A DNA stretch of 64,000 nt, from the NCBI GenBank assembly GCA_002632355.1, contig NSJJ01000013.1:1-64000 (forward strand), in the 5' to 3' direction. Of this stretch, positions 43,482-52,405 are shown in pieces; position 1 is the first letter of the stretch, and each line of letters opens with the position of its first letter. The notes beneath the pieces were generated by a model. It had not been told where the DNA came from, ran no database searches, and saw only the letters and a program-made list of their open reading frames with translations. The translations under genes were made by a program, and so were the position numbers. This DNA is from Sulfuricella denitrificans. Lineage in GTDB: Bacteria > Pseudomonadota > Gammaproteobacteria > Burkholderiales > Sulfuricellaceae.

Positions 43482-44356
43482 AACCGGTCGAAATCATCGG
43501 GGTTGCATCAGGACTTGGCGCGCGCGACCCAGGTTGCGCCGCAGGCCCGGGCAGCGTGGAACAATCCGGCCTCGTGCCCGGACTGCGGCAGCAGGCTTGC
43601 GATATTGCCTGGCGCACCACCCTGCACCCCGCCACCGGACTTTCTCCACTGGCCGGTATCCAGGTACTGTGTGCTGACCTGGCCCGGGAAGTCCGCACCA
43701 CCATCGACCACAACAGGCTGCCGCTGGTCATCGGCGGCGATCATTCCTGCGCCATCGGCACCTGGAGCGGCGCGGCGCAGGCACTCAGGGAACAGGGAGC
43801 GCTCGGCCTGATCTGGATCGACGCCCACATGGACAGCCATACCCCGCAAACCACGCCCAGCGGCGCGATCCACGGCATGCCCCTGGCGGTGTTGCTGGGC
43901 TTCGGCGCGCCGGAGCTGGTCGATATCACGAACTTCAGCCCGAAAATACTGCCAGCCCATGTTTGCCTGATCGGCGTGCGCAGCTTTGAGTCAGGCGAAG
44001 CGAATTTGCTGCAGCGCCTCGGCGTGCGGATTTTTTTCATGGCAGAAGTGAAACAGCGCGGCATCGCCGCCGTCATGGCCGAGGCGCTCACTATCGCCCA
44101 GCACGGCACGGCGGGCTTCGGCATCAGCATCGATCTTGATGCCTTCAACCCGAAAGAAAGTCCGGGCGTGGGCACGCCGGTAGGACATGGACTGCATCAT
44201 CTGGCACTGGACAAGACTTTGCGGGGGATCTTGCACCACCCCCGGCTGGTCGCTCTGGAACTGGCAGAATACAACCCGCTACGCGACCAGAATCAACGCA
44301 GCCTCAGGCTTGTAGAGGATTTGCTCGGTGCTTTTTGCCGTCAGAACAAAACTTAA
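43478..44356 (+). CDS. Arginase/ureohydrolase family protein
   Basis: The 292-residue protein has the three arginase metal-binding motifs: GGDHS, DAHMDSHT and SIDLDAFNP. All His and Asp ligands to the two Mn ions are kept; the third motif has NP where DP is usual. Arginase makes ornithine and urea from L-arginine. The order of motifs, GxGTPVGHG, and the C-terminal VALELAEYNP segment favour arginase over agmatinase. ATG 43478 overlaps the tesA stop (ATGA). Its stop shares TTAA with the converging msrA stop. No urease is in the window. Confidence 0.88.
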   Translation: MKPVEIIGVASGLGARDPGCAAGPGSVEQSGLVPGLRQQACDIAWRTTLHPATGLSPLAGIQVLCADLAREVRTTIDHNRLPLVIGGDHSCAIGTWSGAAQALREQGALGLIWIDAHMDSHTPQTTPSGAIHGMPLAVLLGFGAPELVDITNFSPKILPAHVCLIGVRSFESGEANLLQRLGVRIFFMAEVKQRGIAAVMAEALTIAQHGTAGFGISIDLDAFNPKESPGVGTPVGHGLHHLALDKTLRGILHHPRLVALELAEYNPLRDQNQRSLRLVEDLLGAFCRQNKT

Positions 44357-44922
44357 CGCTGCTTCAGCTTTCCTGCGAATCTGGCCCGCAATTTGGCCAC
44401 TTTGGGCGCCACGACCACCTGGCAATAGGGCTGCTGTGAATTCCGGCTGAAATAATCCCGGTGGTAATCTTCCGCCGGGTAGAAAACCGGTGCAGGGAGC
44501 ACCTCGGTCACAATCGGATAATCCCATATGTGCTCTCTGGAAAGCGCGTCAATCATTTCCTGTGCCGCGACCTCCTGTTCTGCTGAATGATAGAAGATCA
44601 CCGATCGGTACTGCGTTCCGGCATCGTTGCCCTGGCGGTTCAGGGTAGTGGGGTCATGGACGGTGAAAAAAGCCGTCAGCAACTCCCGGTAACTGATAAC
44701 TGATGGATCAAAGCTCACCTGCACGACTTCGGCATGCCCCGTATTGCCGCTACATACGGCCTCATAATCGGGATCATCCACCAGGCCGCCACTGTAGCCG
44801 GAAACCACCCTGGTGACGCCATCGAGTTCGTTGAATGCGGCTTCCAGGCACCAGAAACAGCCGCCACCAAACGTGGCAAGCTCGGAATTCAGATTCATTT
44901 CATGCACCGCCATTGAAGTCAT
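44353..44922 (-). CDS. msrA: Peptide methionine sulfoxide reductase MsrA
   Basis: The 189-residue enzyme reduces S-methionine sulfoxide in damaged proteins. The catalytic motif FGGGCFWCLE is near residue 20, followed by GYSGG and GHAEVVQVSFDP. The AEDYHRDYF motif lies in the C-terminal part, and the recycling Cys is probably in the PYCQVV segment. ATG 44922 is the longest start; 44913 and 44898 are alternatives, and none has a strong ribosome binding site. No signal peptide is visible, so it is cytoplasmic. Confidence 0.95.
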   Translation of the reverse strand: MTSMAVHEMNLNSELATFGGGCFWCLEAAFNELDGVTRVVSGYSGGLVDDPDYEAVCSGNTGHAEVVQVSFDPSVISYRELLTAFFTVHDPTTLNRQGNDAGTQYRSVIFYHSAEQEVAAQEMIDALSREHIWDYPIVTEVLPAPVFYPAEDYHRDYFSRNSQQPYCQVVVAPKVAKLRARFAGKLKQR

Positions 44923-44950
44923 TCATGGGCCATTCTATTCATTTATGACC

Positions 44951-45043
44951 TGTCCGGACAAAGCAATTCCATAAAATATTTCTTCTTTATATTGAAGTAT
45001 ATTCGGATATTCTTATCTACATAGATCGCAGAGTTTAAACTCT
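44951..45043. promoter_or_regulatory. Two palindromes upstream of the DUF302-octaheme cytochrome operon
   Basis: The 207-base region before 45130 contains the perfect palindromes TGTCCGGACA (44951-44960) and AGAGTTTAAACTCT (45030-45043). The second lies 87 bases before the ATG, a usual place for an operator or activator site. A weak promoter (TTGCAA, 17 bases, TAACAA) may begin near 45089. Regulators are not identifiable here. Confidence 0.4.
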
Positions 45044-45129
45044 TTCTAAAGCCGTTCTAAACCTGTAATCTTCGCGTTGCAAAATGGACGTGGTGTTTGT
45101 AACAAACCAATTGAATCGGGAGACTCAAA

Positions 45130-45678
45130 ATGCTAAAAATTCTAAGTGGTTTCTTATTGGGGCTGATTTTTGTTGCTTTTCTAGGCTATAACATGGCCCC
45201 CGGCCTGATGTTCCATGAGCGCGTAAGCCCTTATGGTCTTGAGGAAACAGTCGCACGCATACAGCAGAACATTGAAGAAACTGGCAATGGCTGGTCCCTC
45301 TCCGGTCTGCGCAATCCTGCCAAGGCAGTGCAGAAAGATGGCAGCAACACCCTGCCGGTCCTGATGATCGAAGCCTGCAGCACCAAATACTCCGGCCCGA
45401 TCCTGAAAGACGACTCCGTGCGTTACCTGTCCATCCTGATGCCCTGCAAAATTTCCGTCTATCAGAAAAACGATGGCAAGACCTACATCGGCAACATGAA
45501 TGCCGGTCTGATGGGCAAGATGTTCGGCCCTATGGTTGGTGAAGTCATGGGGCATGTCGCTGCAGATCAGGCCAAATTCCTTGAATTCGACCCCAACAAG
45601 CCCGCACCTCAGATGAAGGTGGGTACGCCGGGCGGTGGTGGTGCTGGTGGTGCTGCCGGTGGTGGTGGTGGCTGCTAA
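45130..45678 (+). CDS. Membrane-anchored DUF302 protein with Gly-rich C-terminus ending in Cys
   Basis: The 182-residue protein has one N-terminal hydrophobic helix (ILSGFLLGLIFVAFLGY), then a DUF302 domain at about 30-155, with VSPYGLEETVARIQQNIE at its start and VSILMPCKISVYQ-like strands later. Two internal Cys lie near residues 79 and 98. The last 15 residues are almost all Gly and Ala and end with a Cys. It is the first gene of an operon with the octaheme cytochrome (42 bases downstream) and a cytochrome b. DUF302 has no settled function; here it may assist the cytochromes in the periplasm. Confidence 0.82.
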   Translation: MLKILSGFLLGLIFVAFLGYNMAPGLMFHERVSPYGLEETVARIQQNIEETGNGWSLSGLRNPAKAVQKDGSNTLPVLMIEACSTKYSGPILKDDSVRYLSILMPCKISVYQKNDGKTYIGNMNAGLMGKMFGPMVGEVMGHVAADQAKFLEFDPNKPAPQMKVGTPGGGGAGGAAGGGGGC

Positions 45679-45720
45679 TAGCGCCAGGCACACATCTCGA
45701 ATCAGAATTCAGGAGGAATC

Positions 45721-47400
45721 ATGTTAAACAGAAAAAAATTCATGGCCTGGGCACTTGCCGTCGGCAGCACGCTGACAGCAGTGACCGTTCTGGCCACATC
45801 GGCGCCCACGGCGGCGCCGTCCATGGCACCCGCTGCGGCTCCTGTCGTTGCGGCAGTCCCGGCGATCCCGGCAGCAGAGGTCAAGAAAGTTTCGACCTCG
45901 ACGGCCGACCACAGCAAATTCAAGGAGCTGCAAAAGGACTTCAAGGAAGGCCCGGAAGTGACCAAGGCTTGCCTGAGCTGCCACACCGAGGCAGCCAAGC
46001 AGGTGCAGCACACCAAGCACTGGACCTGGGAATTCCTGAATCCGGATACCAAGCAGCGTCTGGGCAAGAAGAACGTCATCAACAACTTCTGTACCGCTGT
46101 GCCATCGAACTACCAGTTCTGTACCGCCTGCCACGTTGGCTACGGCTGGAAGGATGACAAGTTCGACTTCAGCAAGCAGGAAAATGTGGACTGCGTTGTC
46201 TGCCACGACACCACCGGCAAATATCGCAAACTGCCCGGTCTTTCCGGCCATCCGCCCTATGAGGATACAGAGTTCCCTCCGCATTCAGGCAAAATCGTCA
46301 AGGCAGTTGATCTGAAGGATGTGGCGCAGCACGTGGGCAAGACTTCCCGCGCCACCTGTGGAGCCTGTCACTTTTATGGTGGCGGCGGCGATGCGGTGAA
46401 GCACGGAGATATCGACAGCACGCTGACAAATCCCGGCAAATATCTGGATGTGCACATGGCCAAGGATGGATTGGATTTCACCTGCGCCACCTGCCATGCG
46501 ACCACCGGGCATAACGTATCCGGCAGCCGTTACACGCCGACCGCCATGGCCAAGGAAAAAGCCCACCTGCGCGGCAAGGCGGATAACAGCAATCCCGCCA
46601 CCTGTCAGGCCTGCCACGGCACGACGCCTCATCCAGCGGACAAGCCCAAGCTGAACGAACATACTGCCAAGATTGCCTGCCAGACCTGTCACGTTCCTGA
46701 ATTTGCCCGTGGCCAGGCCACCAAGATGAGTTGGGACTGGTCAACCGGTGGCAAGATGAAAGATGGCAAGCCCTTTACCGAAAAGGACTCTGCTGGCAAG
46801 AACGCCTATGACAGCAAGAAGGGTAACTTCACCTGGCAGCATGACGTGATCCCGGAATACGTCTGGTTCAACGGCAAGGTGGATTACACCCTGCGTGAAA
46901 CCAAACTGGACCCGAGCAAGGTCGTGAAGATCAATACCATGAATGGCAGCCCGACCGATGGCAAATCCATGATCTGGCCGATGAAGGTATTCCGCGGCAA
47001 GCAACCCTATGACGCAGGAAATAACCAGCTGGTGGTATTCCATACCTACGGCAAGGACGACAGTGCGTACTGGGGCAACTTCAACTGGGACAAGGCGCTT
47101 GAATACGGCATGAAGGAAATTGGCGCGGAATACAGCGGCAAATACGCCTTCGCCGAAACCGAAATGTCCTGGCCGATTACCCACATGGTTGCACCCAAGG
47201 GTGATGCACTGACCTGTGCGCAGTGTCATGACGCCAAGACAGGTGGTCGCCTGAAAAACGTCAGCGGACTCTATATGCCGAGCACTGATCGCCAGAACAA
47301 ATGGCTCGATATGGGTGGCTGGGCACTTGCCCTCCTGACCCTGCTCGGGGTGATCATCCACGGTGCCGGCCGCATCTACATGAGCAACAGGAAAGGATAA
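45721..47400 (+). CDS. Octaheme c-type cytochrome, tetrathionate reductase family
   Basis: The 559-residue protein has a signal sequence, an Ala/Pro-rich linker (to about residue 60), and exactly eight CxxCH heme motifs between residues 84 and 503: CLSCH, CTACH, CVVCH, CGACH, CATCH, CQACH, CQTCH and CAQCH. The blocks HTKHWTWEFLNP and NNFCTAVPSNYQFC match the octaheme tetrathionate reductase (OTR) family, whose members reduce tetrathionate, nitrite or hydroxylamine in vitro. A C-terminal transmembrane helix (WALALLTLLGVIIHGAG) anchors it to the membrane. The cytochrome b gene begins four bases after its stop, so the natural electron donor or acceptor is probably the quinone pool. The direction of reaction in the cell is not known. 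Confidence 0.92.
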   Translation: MLNRKKFMAWALAVGSTLTAVTVLATSAPTAAPSMAPAAAPVVAAVPAIPAAEVKKVSTSTADHSKFKELQKDFKEGPEVTKACLSCHTEAAKQVQHTKHWTWEFLNPDTKQRLGKKNVINNFCTAVPSNYQFCTACHVGYGWKDDKFDFSKQENVDCVVCHDTTGKYRKLPGLSGHPPYEDTEFPPHSGKIVKAVDLKDVAQHVGKTSRATCGACHFYGGGGDAVKHGDIDSTLTNPGKYLDVHMAKDGLDFTCATCHATTGHNVSGSRYTPTAMAKEKAHLRGKADNSNPATCQACHGTTPHPADKPKLNEHTAKIACQTCHVPEFARGQATKMSWDWSTGGKMKDGKPFTEKDSAGKNAYDSKKGNFTWQHDVIPEYVWFNGKVDYTLRETKLDPSKVVKINTMNGSPTDGKSMIWPMKVFRGKQPYDAGNNQLVVFHTYGKDDSAYWGNFNWDKALEYGMKEIGAEYSGKYAFAETEMSWPITHMVAPKGDALTCAQCHDAKTGGRLKNVSGLYMPSTDRQNKWLDMGGWALALLTLLGVIIHGAGRIYMSNRKG

Positions 47401-47404
47401 GATC

Positions 47405-48004
47405 ATGTCTGAAAAAATCTATGTATTCAAAGTCTTCGAGAGGTTCTGGCACTGGTCTCAGGCCTCGCTCATCATCTTCATGCTGATTACCGGCTTCGAG
47501 GTGCATGGCTCCTACCATCTCTTAGGCTTCGCCAAGGCGGTGAGCCTGCATACTATCGCCGCCTGGACCCTGGTTAGCCTGTGGGTGTTCGCCATCTTCT
47601 GGCACTTCACTACCGGCGAGTGGAAGCAGTACATCCCGACCCTGGACAAGGTGGTAGCCATGGTCAAGTACTATTCCGTCGGGATCTTCGTCCATGCGCC
47701 CCACCCCTTCCGCGCAACCACGCTGAAGAAGCATAACCCGCTGCAACGCCTGGCCTATCTCGGCGTGCTGCTGTTCATCGGGCCATTGCTGTGGTTCTCG
47801 GGTTGGTTCTATCTGTTCTTCGGCGACTGGAACGCATGGGGCGTGGACAAATATGTCTCTCTCGAATGGGTGGCGTTCTTCCATACCGCAGGCGCATTCA
47901 TGATGCTGCTGTTCCTGATCGCCCACGTTTACCTGACGACAGCCGGTCATACCCCGACGGCTCACATCAGGGCCATGATTACCGGCTGGGAAGAAGTGGA
48001 TTAG
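47405..48004 (+). CDS. Cytochrome b subunit (Ni,Fe-hydrogenase/thiosulfate reductase-type)
   Basis: The 199-residue inner membrane protein has four transmembrane helices with conserved His: RFWHWSQ, LHTIAAW, FWHFTTGEW, FFHTAGAF and AHVYLTT. These are the expected ligands for two b-type hemes, as in diheme cytochromes b that link quinones to periplasmic oxidoreductases. It follows the octaheme cytochrome by four bases and ends the operon before a strong terminator. It would pass electrons between quinone and the membrane-anchored octaheme protein (inference from pairing). Confidence 0.93.
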   Translation: MSEKIYVFKVFERFWHWSQASLIIFMLITGFEVHGSYHLLGFAKAVSLHTIAAWTLVSLWVFAIFWHFTTGEWKQYIPTLDKVVAMVKYYSVGIFVHAPHPFRATTLKKHNPLQRLAYLGVLLFIGPLLWFSGWFYLFFGDWNAWGVDKYVSLEWVAFFHTAGAFMMLLFLIAHVYLTTAGHTPTAHIRAMITGWEEVD

Positions 48005-48033
48005 AGTCTCCCTCCCTCCACCCCGACCGGTGG

Positions 48034-48062
48034 CCGGGCAGTGAAAACTGCCCGGTTTTTTT
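48034..48062 (+). terminator. Rho-independent terminator of the octaheme cytochrome operon
   Basis: A nine-base-pair stem (CCGGGCAGT/ACTGCCCGG) with a GAAA tetraloop is followed by seven T. It starts 30 bases after the cytochrome b stop codon. Confidence 0.95.
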
Positions 48063-48080
48063 ATGTCCGGATAAGCGGCT

Positions 48081-50471
48081 TTATCCCTTTTCGGGGAAAA
48101 CGACCTTCACCACATCCTTGAACTGTTTAGCGAAGTGGACCTTGACCCCCGCCCGGATGTGATCCGGCAACTCGTCAAAATCGCGCCGGTTGGCCTCGGG
48201 CATGATCAGTTCCATGATCTTGACGCGTCTTGCGGCAATGACTTTCTCGCGCACGCCGCCAATCGCCAGCACTTCGCCGGTCAGGGTCAGTTCGCCGGTC
48301 ATGGCCAGAGGCCGGGCGATTTTCTGGTTGCGCGCAAGGGAGAGCAGCGCCGTCGCCATGGTGACGCCAGCACTGGGGCCATCCTTGGGCGTGGCACCCT
48401 CGGGCAGGTGCAGGTGCACGAAGGCCTCGTCGAAGAATTTCAGATCACCCTTGTACTCCTTGAGGTGAGACGAGATATAGCTGTAGGCAATTTCGGCAGA
48501 CTCCTTCATCACGTCGCCGAGCTGACCGGTGAGCTTGAAACCGCGGTTGCGGGTATGCACCCTGGTCGCCTCAATTGAAAGGGTGGTTCCTCCCATCGCG
48601 GTCCATGCCAGCCCGGTAATCACGCCGATACCGCTAAGCGGCTTCTCCTGGGTGAATACCGGCTTGCCCAGGTAATCCTCCACCTGAGCAACGTTGATGC
48701 GAGACACTTCTTCATCTCCGCTCATGCGCTTCACCACCGACTTCCTGACCAGGCGACCAAGCTGTTTCTCCAGGTTGCGCACACCGGCTTCGCGCGCATA
48801 GCCATCGATCACGTGCTTCAGTGCCACATCGCTGATAGACAACTCGCCGCGCTTGAGGCCCGTTTTTTCCAGTTGCTTGGGCCACAAGTGGTGTTTGGCA
48901 ATCGCCACTTTCTCGGCAGTGATGTAGCCCGACAGCCGGATCACTTCCATGCGGTCGAGCAAGGGCCCGGGAATGGTGTCGAGCTGGTTGGCGGTACAGA
49001 CGAACAAGACTTTGGACAAATCAAAGCGCACGTCGAGGTAATGATCGAGAAAATCGCTGTTCTGCTCCGGGTCGAGCACTTCCAGCAGGGATGAGGCCGG
49101 ATCGCCATGATAGGAGGCGCCGATCTTGTCCACTTCATCGAGCATGATGACCGGATTCTGCGTGTCGCATTCCTTGATGGCCTGAATAAATTTGCCCGGC
49201 ATGGCGCCGATATAGGTGCGCCGATGGCCCTTGATCTCGGCCTCGTCGCGCATGCCGCCAAGCGAGAAACGGTAGAACTTGCGCCCCAGCGCATCGGCGA
49301 TGGAACGCCCGATGGAGGTCTTGCCCACGCCGGGCGGGCCCACCAGCAACACGATGGAACCAGCGATTTCACCTTTCAGCGCACCCACCGCGAGGAATTC
49401 GATAATGCGCTCCTTGACGTCCTCCAGACCGTCATGATCGCGGTCGAGAATCTTGCGCGCGCGCTTGAGGTCGAGCTTGTCCTTTGAATATTTTCCCCAT
49501 GGCAGTTGTGTCAGCCAGTCGAGGTAGTTGCGCGTAACGGCATATTCCGGCGATCCGGTTTCGAGCAGGGAAAGTTTCTGCATCTCCTCGTCTACGCGCT
49601 TCTGCGCTGCCTCTGTCAGCTTGAGCTTGGTGAGGCGCTCCTGAAAACGCTCGATCTCGGCTGTCTTGTCATCCTTGGCGAGGCCCAGTTCCTTCTGAAT
49701 CGTCTTCAACTGCTCGCGCAGGAAAAACTCGCGTTGCTGCTTGGTCATTTTCTCATCGACCTGCTCACGAATCTGCGACTGCAGACGGGCGACATCCAGC
49801 TCCTTCTTGATCAGCACCAGCACCTTTTCCATGCGGCGGCGCAGATTCAGGGCTTCCAGCACATCCTGCAACTTTTCCTTGGAGGCCGTGGTGAGGGAAG
49901 CGGCAAAATCGGTCAGCAAGGACGGCTCGTTCGGGCTGAAGCGATTCAGAAAAAATTTAAGCTCCTCGCTATACAGGGGGTTGAGCGGCAAGAGCTCCTT
50001 GATGGAATTGATGATCGCCATCGCATAGGCCTTCACCTCGTCGCTATTGGCGCCCCGGCTGTCACTGATGTATTCCACCTGCGCCAGGTATGGCGCCTTT
50101 CTGGATAACCATTTGACGATACGAAAACGCCGCTGGCCTTCAGCGATGAACTGGATCTTGCCCTCGGTGCGCACCGGATGGTGCATGTGCACTGCAGTCC
50201 CGGTGGCATAAAAATCCTGAGGCGTGACGTCGTCGGCAGAGTTGGGCCGCACCAGCACCAGGCCGACCATCTTGTGCTCGGTCTCGCCGATTTTTTCCAC
50301 CGTTTCCAGCCATGGCCCCATATTCATCAGCAGGGGCAGGGTCTGGGCGGGGAAAAATGGCCGTTCGGTAAGCGGTAACAGGTACAGGGTATCGGGCAAC
50401 ACCTGTTGTTGCAGCGCCAGTTCGGTAGACTCGATCACTTCACCTTCAATCGCTTCATTTGCTTCGGGCAT
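48081..50471 (-). CDS. lon: ATP-dependent protease Lon
   Basis: The 796-residue cytoplasmic protease has the N-terminal substrate domain, a coiled-coil region, an AAA+ module (Walker A GPPGVGKTS; Walker B VIMLDEVDKIG) and a C-terminal protease domain with the Ser 700 (KDGPSAGV)/Lys 743 (GGVREK) dyad. It degrades misfolded and regulatory proteins. The ATG at 50471 was chosen over an upstream start (50531) because GGAA lies about seven bases before it and the protein then begins as Lon normally does. It is convergent with the cytochrome operon and divergent from the PLD-family gene. Confidence 0.96.
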   Translation of the reverse strand: MPEANEAIEGEVIESTELALQQQVLPDTLYLLPLTERPFFPAQTLPLLMNMGPWLETVEKIGETEHKMVGLVLVRPNSADDVTPQDFYATGTAVHMHHPVRTEGKIQFIAEGQRRFRIVKWLSRKAPYLAQVEYISDSRGANSDEVKAYAMAIINSIKELLPLNPLYSEELKFFLNRFSPNEPSLLTDFAASLTTASKEKLQDVLEALNLRRRMEKVLVLIKKELDVARLQSQIREQVDEKMTKQQREFFLREQLKTIQKELGLAKDDKTAEIERFQERLTKLKLTEAAQKRVDEEMQKLSLLETGSPEYAVTRNYLDWLTQLPWGKYSKDKLDLKRARKILDRDHDGLEDVKERIIEFLAVGALKGEIAGSIVLLVGPPGVGKTSIGRSIADALGRKFYRFSLGGMRDEAEIKGHRRTYIGAMPGKFIQAIKECDTQNPVIMLDEVDKIGASYHGDPASSLLEVLDPEQNSDFLDHYLDVRFDLSKVLFVCTANQLDTIPGPLLDRMEVIRLSGYITAEKVAIAKHHLWPKQLEKTGLKRGELSISDVALKHVIDGYAREAGVRNLEKQLGRLVRKSVVKRMSGDEEVSRINVAQVEDYLGKPVFTQEKPLSGIGVITGLAWTAMGGTTLSIEATRVHTRNRGFKLTGQLGDVMKESAEIAYSYISSHLKEYKGDLKFFDEAFVHLHLPEGATPKDGPSAGVTMATALLSLARNQKIARPLAMTGELTLTGEVLAIGGVREKVIAARRVKIMELIMPEANRRDFDELPDHIRAGVKVHFAKQFKDVVKVVFPEKG

Positions 50472-50558
50472 GTTGCTTTTCCAATTTGATATCCAGTGAT
50501 TGAAATTTGTGGCCGGACAGCGACAATTCAAGCCCGGACTTCACATACAATAGGATTC

Positions 50559-51137
50559 ATGAACCGATTCCATGTCCTGCTGCTCGTGCTCGCTTCAAGT
50601 GCCACAGCCGCCGCTTTCGAGTTCCCCCCGGGTTCGCGCCCCCCTCCGGTCGTGTTGGCTGGCGGCACGGTCCAGCTTGCCTTCAGTCCGGAGGATGATA
50701 CCGGCGCCATGGTGGTCTCGGCGATTCATGAGTCAAGAAAACAGATTCTTGTTCAGGCTTTCAGTTTTACCCATCGCAAAATCGCTCAGGCGCTGATCGA
50801 AGCCAGGCATCGCGGCGTAGACGTACAACTGATCGCGGATGGAGAACAAATTCGAAAAATGCAGCGCGGGCTGATACCGGAAATCGCTGCCGCTGGAATC
50901 CCCACTTTTGTTGATCGGGAACATGACAGCGCACATAGCAAGATCATGGTCATCGATGCAGACTCGACCCAATCGGCTGTTATCACGGGTTCATTCAATT
51001 TCACCCATGCAGCTCAGTACAGGAATGCGGAAAATCTGCTGATCTTCCGTGGCAATCAAGCACTGACCCAGGCTTACCTGAAAAACTGGCAGCACCACCG
51101 CACCCATTCACAAGTTTTCGAGGCCCAGCGCTACTGA
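50559..51137 (+). CDS. Exported phospholipase D-family nuclease (single HKD motif)
   Basis: The 192-residue protein has a signal peptide (TAAA/FE near residue 20) and one HKD motif, HSKIMVID with GSFNFTHAA following. A single HKD is typical of Nuc-like endonucleases, which work as dimers in the periplasm. The ribosome binding site TAGGA supports the ATG at 50559; an upstream start at 50496 would lose the signal peptide at the N-terminus. The stop TGA overlaps the start ATG of the MscS-family gene by one base. Confidence 0.88.
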   Translation: MNRFHVLLLVLASSATAAAFEFPPGSRPPPVVLAGGTVQLAFSPEDDTGAMVVSAIHESRKQILVQAFSFTHRKIAQALIEARHRGVDVQLIADGEQIRKMQRGLIPEIAAAGIPTFVDREHDSAHSKIMVIDADSTQSAVITGSFNFTHAAQYRNAENLLIFRGNQALTQAYLKNWQHHRTHSQVFEAQRY

Positions 51138-52399
51138 TGCAAAACAACCAGGAAATACGTAATCTGATTTTCGAGCTGCTGAATGACCTTGGCCAGACTT
51201 CGATATTATGGCAGCTTGCTGCGCTTGTACTGAGCCTGGCTGCTGCGTGGCTGCTTACACGTCTGGTTCGCAGGCAGATTCCACAACAGGAAGGCGCATG
51301 GAAACTGGGCATGGGCGGGGTAGACCGGGTCATTTTTCCACTCACCGCGCTACTGCTGGTACTGGTGGCAAAGACCCTGCTCAAGCACTGGCATTCCATC
51401 AGCGTGCTGAATCTTGCCATCCCGCTTTTGCTTTCACTCGCCCTGATAAGATTCTCCGTTTACATGCTGCGACATATCTTTAGTCCCGGCGGATGGGTAC
51501 AGACCTCGGAGCGTTTCATCGCAATTCTGATCTGGAGTGGCGTGGCCTTGCACATCACTGGCTTTCTGCCAGAAATCCTGGGTGTACTGGATGATTTCAG
51601 CTTTCACATCGGCAAGCAGAAAGTTTCGCTGCTGATGATACTGAGCGCCCTGCTTTCCATTGCCGTGACACTTTTATTCGTGTTGTGGCTGGCTTCAACA
51701 CTGGAAAAACGCCTGATGGCGGCAGACAAACTCGACATGAGCCTGCGCGTGGTACTGACCAAACTCATCCGCGCCGGTCTGTTACTGCTGGGCATACTGT
51801 TCGCACTGCCCATTGCCGGCATCGACGTTACCGTACTCTCCGTGTTTGGTGGCGCACTGGGCGTGGGCATCGGATTCGGCCTGCAGAAAATTGCCAGCAA
51901 TTACGTCAGCGGCTTCATCATTTTGCTGGACCGTTCCATCCGCATCGGCGATCTGGTCACGGTAGAAAGCCGTTATGGCACTGTCACCAGCATCACCTCG
52001 CGCTACGTCGTGGTCAAAGGCCTGGATGGAACCGAAGCCATTATTCCCAATGAAGCGCTGATCACTTCTACCGTGCTGAATCACTCCTACACCAATCATG
52101 AAGTGCGGATTTCCATCCCGGTCCAGGTCAGTTACGACAGCGACCTGAGAAAAGCCACGCAAATCATGCTGGAAGCCGCAGGCAACCAGCCCCGCGTACT
52201 GAAGGAACCCGAACCCAGGGCTTTCCTGAAGAGTTTCGGTGAAAGCGGGATCGATCTGGAAATGAGTATCTGGATCAACGACCCTGAAGAAGGCCAGCTC
52301 AACCTGAGGTCCGACATCAACTGGGAAATCTGGCAGAAGTTCCAGCAGGCCGGCATCGAAATTCCCTTCCCGCAGCGTGTGATCAAGCTCCTGCAGTAA
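51137..52399 (+). CDS. MscS-family mechanosensitive channel
   Basis: The 420-residue membrane protein has N-terminal helices at about 20-200 and then the conserved MscS core: pore helix segment SVFGGALGVGIGFGLQKIASN (about 235-255) rich in Gly and Ala, followed by GFIILLDRSIRIGDLV and a cytoplasmic beta domain. It should release solutes during osmotic down-shock. It has more transmembrane helices than E. coli MscS (about five against three). It is coupled to the nuclease gene upstream and followed six bases later by the PilZ gene. Confidence 0.92.
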   Translation: MQNNQEIRNLIFELLNDLGQTSILWQLAALVLSLAAAWLLTRLVRRQIPQQEGAWKLGMGGVDRVIFPLTALLLVLVAKTLLKHWHSISVLNLAIPLLLSLALIRFSVYMLRHIFSPGGWVQTSERFIAILIWSGVALHITGFLPEILGVLDDFSFHIGKQKVSLLMILSALLSIAVTLLFVLWLASTLEKRLMAADKLDMSLRVVLTKLIRAGLLLLGILFALPIAGIDVTVLSVFGGALGVGIGFGLQKIASNYVSGFIILLDRSIRIGDLVTVESRYGTVTSITSRYVVVKGLDGTEAIIPNEALITSTVLNHSYTNHEVRISIPVQVSYDSDLRKATQIMLEAAGNQPRVLKEPEPRAFLKSFGESGIDLEMSIWINDPEEGQLNLRSDINWEIWQKFQQAGIEIPFPQRVIKLLQ

Positions 52400-52405
52400 C
52401 CCAGA

